Shown one piece after another: positions 13,283 to 14,117 of a stretch of DNA of 14,117 nt (positions within the stretch are counted from its first letter, which is position 1; every line of letters starts with the position of its first letter). A model generated the notes under the pieces. It ran no database searches, was not told the DNA's origin, and saw only the letters and a program-made list of their open reading frames with translations. The stretch spans positions 1-14,117 of the forward strand of contig JADGHI010000044.1 in NCBI GenBank assembly GCA_019689515.1. Direction: 5' to 3'. The DNA is from Acetobacteraceae bacterium. Its GTDB lineage: Bacteria; Pseudomonadota; Alphaproteobacteria; Acetobacterales; Acetobacteraceae. A program made the position numbers and the translations under genes.

Positions 13283-14002
13283 ATGACCTGGTCCATCGTC
13301 GCGCATGATCCGGCGACGGGCGCCTTCGCCGTCGCGGTCACCACCTGCAACCTCGCGGTCGGAGCGAGCTGTCCCTTCGTGCGTGCCGGGGTGGGCGCGG
13401 TCTCCACCCAGTCCTTCACCAACCGCTATCTCGGGCCGGCAATCCTCGACGGGCTGGCGCGCGGCCTGCCGCCGGAAGCGGCGATCGAGGGCGCGCTCGC
13501 GGGCGATGCGGGGCGCGGCATCCGGCAGGTCCACTGCGTGGACCGCCATGGCCGCAGCGCGGCCTTCACGGGGGAGAACTGCGTCGCGTGGTGCGGCGAG
13601 CGTACCGGGGAGGGCTTCAGCGTCGCAGGCAACATGCTGGCCGGCCCGGCGGTGGTGGAGGAAACCTTCGCCACCTTCGCGGCACGGACCGACCTGCCGC
13701 TGCAGGAGCGGCTGTTGACAGCGCTCGACGCGGGCCAGGCCGCGGGCGGCGACCGGCGCGGGAAGCAGTCGGCAGCAATGGTGCTGACGACGACGGAGGA
13801 CTTCCCCGACCTCGACCTGCGGGTGGACGATCATCCGGAGCCGTTGGTGGAACTGCGCCGGCTGCTGGGGCTGTGGCGGCAGATACGGGAGCCGGGTCTG
13901 CTGAACGCGCCGCGCAAGGCGAACCCGTCGGGCATGACGGACCTCGACAAGATCGAGGCGGATTGGATCGCCCGTGGGCTCGATCTGCGGTTTCGGCGAT
14001 GA
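13283..14002 (+). CDS. DUF1028 family protein (Ntn-hydrolase-like)
   Basis: A 239-aa protein matching the DUF1028 pattern: MTWSIVAHDPATG at the start, AVAVTTCNLAVGA, VSTQSFTNRYLG, then GDAGRGIRQVHCVD, FTGENC and VAGNMLAG. The fold is reported to resemble N-terminal-nucleophile hydrolases, but no reaction is established. It commonly lies beside transporters and aminotransferases or peptidases for amino compounds, in line with the neighbours here. Beyond residue 150, the SAAMVL strand and the DLDLRVDDHPEPLVELRRL segment complete the normal length; no extra peptidoglycan-binding domain is present. The ATG at 13283 follows GGGGAG; a longer in-frame start at 13241 lacks a good site. It is monocistronic as far as visible and ends 33 bp before the transposase remnant. 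Confidence 0.9.
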   Translation: MTWSIVAHDPATGAFAVAVTTCNLAVGASCPFVRAGVGAVSTQSFTNRYLGPAILDGLARGLPPEAAIEGALAGDAGRGIRQVHCVDRHGRSAAFTGENCVAWCGERTGEGFSVAGNMLAGPAVVEETFATFAARTDLPLQERLLTALDAGQAAGGDRRGKQSAAMVLTTTEDFPDLDLRVDDHPEPLVELRRLLGLWRQIREPGLLNAPRKANPSGMTDLDKIEADWIARGLDLRFRR

Positions 14003-14025
14003 GCAGGGACGTACGGACGGCCTAG

Positions 14026-14117
14026 GTAGGGGACTCATTTGGCCCACTCTGCGACGGTGGCGACGAGGGCGAGTGCGCCGAGGTAGTTGCGGGCGAGGCG
14101 GTCGTAGCGTGTGGCGA
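14026..14117 (-). mobile_element. Probable end of an IS5-type insertion sequence
   Basis: The transposase tail stops only 9 bp from a CCTAGG hexamer (14021-14026). IS5-subgroup elements often duplicate a CTAG/YTAR target, so the CTAG at 14022-14025 could be the target duplication and the element could begin at about 14026 (GTAGGGGACT...). The other end lies outside, so the terminal inverted repeats cannot be compared. The boundary is inferred. Confidence 0.45.
14035..14117 (-). CDS. IS5-family-like transposase, C-terminal end (cut by the window edge)
   Basis: On the minus strand one frame reads ATRYDRLARNYLGAL followed by ALVATVAEWAK and a TGA at 14037-14035. The pattern T-R-Y-D-(R/K)-L-A-R-N-(F/Y)-L is the familiar C-terminal end of IS5-family DDE transposases (IS5/IS1031/IS427-like). 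Only about 26 residues are in the window, so intactness cannot be judged. The motif match is from memory of the family, and the subgroup is not determinable. Confidence 0.7.
   Translation of the reverse strand, partial: ATRYDRLARNYLGALALVATVAEWAK

Noticed and set aside
1..14117. CRISPR array, toxin-antitoxin or other defence system
   Set aside because: No regularly spaced repeats and no gene families of such systems are seen; the only tandem repeats are coding linkers in the GH16-like gene.

Overview
The DNA is very GC-rich (about 70% by eye). Genes are tightly packed, with strong third-position GC bias and Shine-Dalgarno sites of the GGAGG/AGGAG type. Two solitary periplasmic binding proteins of the Bug/TctC (tripartite tricarboxylate transporter) family occur without their membrane partners. 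This, together with SDR, LLM, DadA-like, TauD-like, FAH-like, PEP-mutase/isocitrate-lyase-like, HAD and DUF1028 proteins, points to a soil or plant-associated proteobacterium. An alphaproteobacterium such as an Acetobacteraceae/Roseomonas relative is most likely, but that is inference from gene content only; no rRNA or other marker gene is present.

Layout. A class III aminotransferase (149-1492, +) is followed by a hairpin-rich gap. Next is a GH16-like glycoside hydrolase with no N-terminal signal peptide and an Asp/Gly repeat tail (1726-2583, -). Then comes about 1.3 kb without a convincing gene (2584-3878), which includes a distinctly AT-rich island with a sigma70-like promoter. An SDR oxidoreductase (3879-4631, -) is divergent from an LLM flavin-dependent oxidoreductase (4822-5922, +). 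The LLM gene converges on a DadA-like FAD oxidoreductase (6106-7395, -) across a strong hairpin. The DadA-like gene is divergent from a five-gene plus-strand operon (7550-12074): TauD-like dioxygenase, FAH-family hydrolase (ATGA overlap), Sec-exported Bug protein, PEPM/ICL-family lyase and type II HAD. A second, Tat-type Bug protein (12165-13163, -) converges on that operon and is divergent from a DUF1028 gene (13283-14002, +). The window ends inside the 3' end of an IS5-type transposase (14035-14117, -).

How the genes may work together. The five-gene operon reads as a solute-uptake and breakdown unit. A periplasmic protein captures a carboxylated compound. An Fe(II)/2-oxoglutarate dioxygenase, an FAH-type C-C hydrolase or decarboxylase, a C-C lyase and a HAD hydrolase could then process it. 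The substrate cannot be named from sequence. The surrounding aminotransferase, amine/amino-acid dehydrogenase, LLM monooxygenase, SDR, second Bug protein and DUF1028 protein suggest a broader accessory region for catabolism of amino- or carboxy-compounds. No CRISPR array, tRNA, rRNA, defence system or regulator gene was found.
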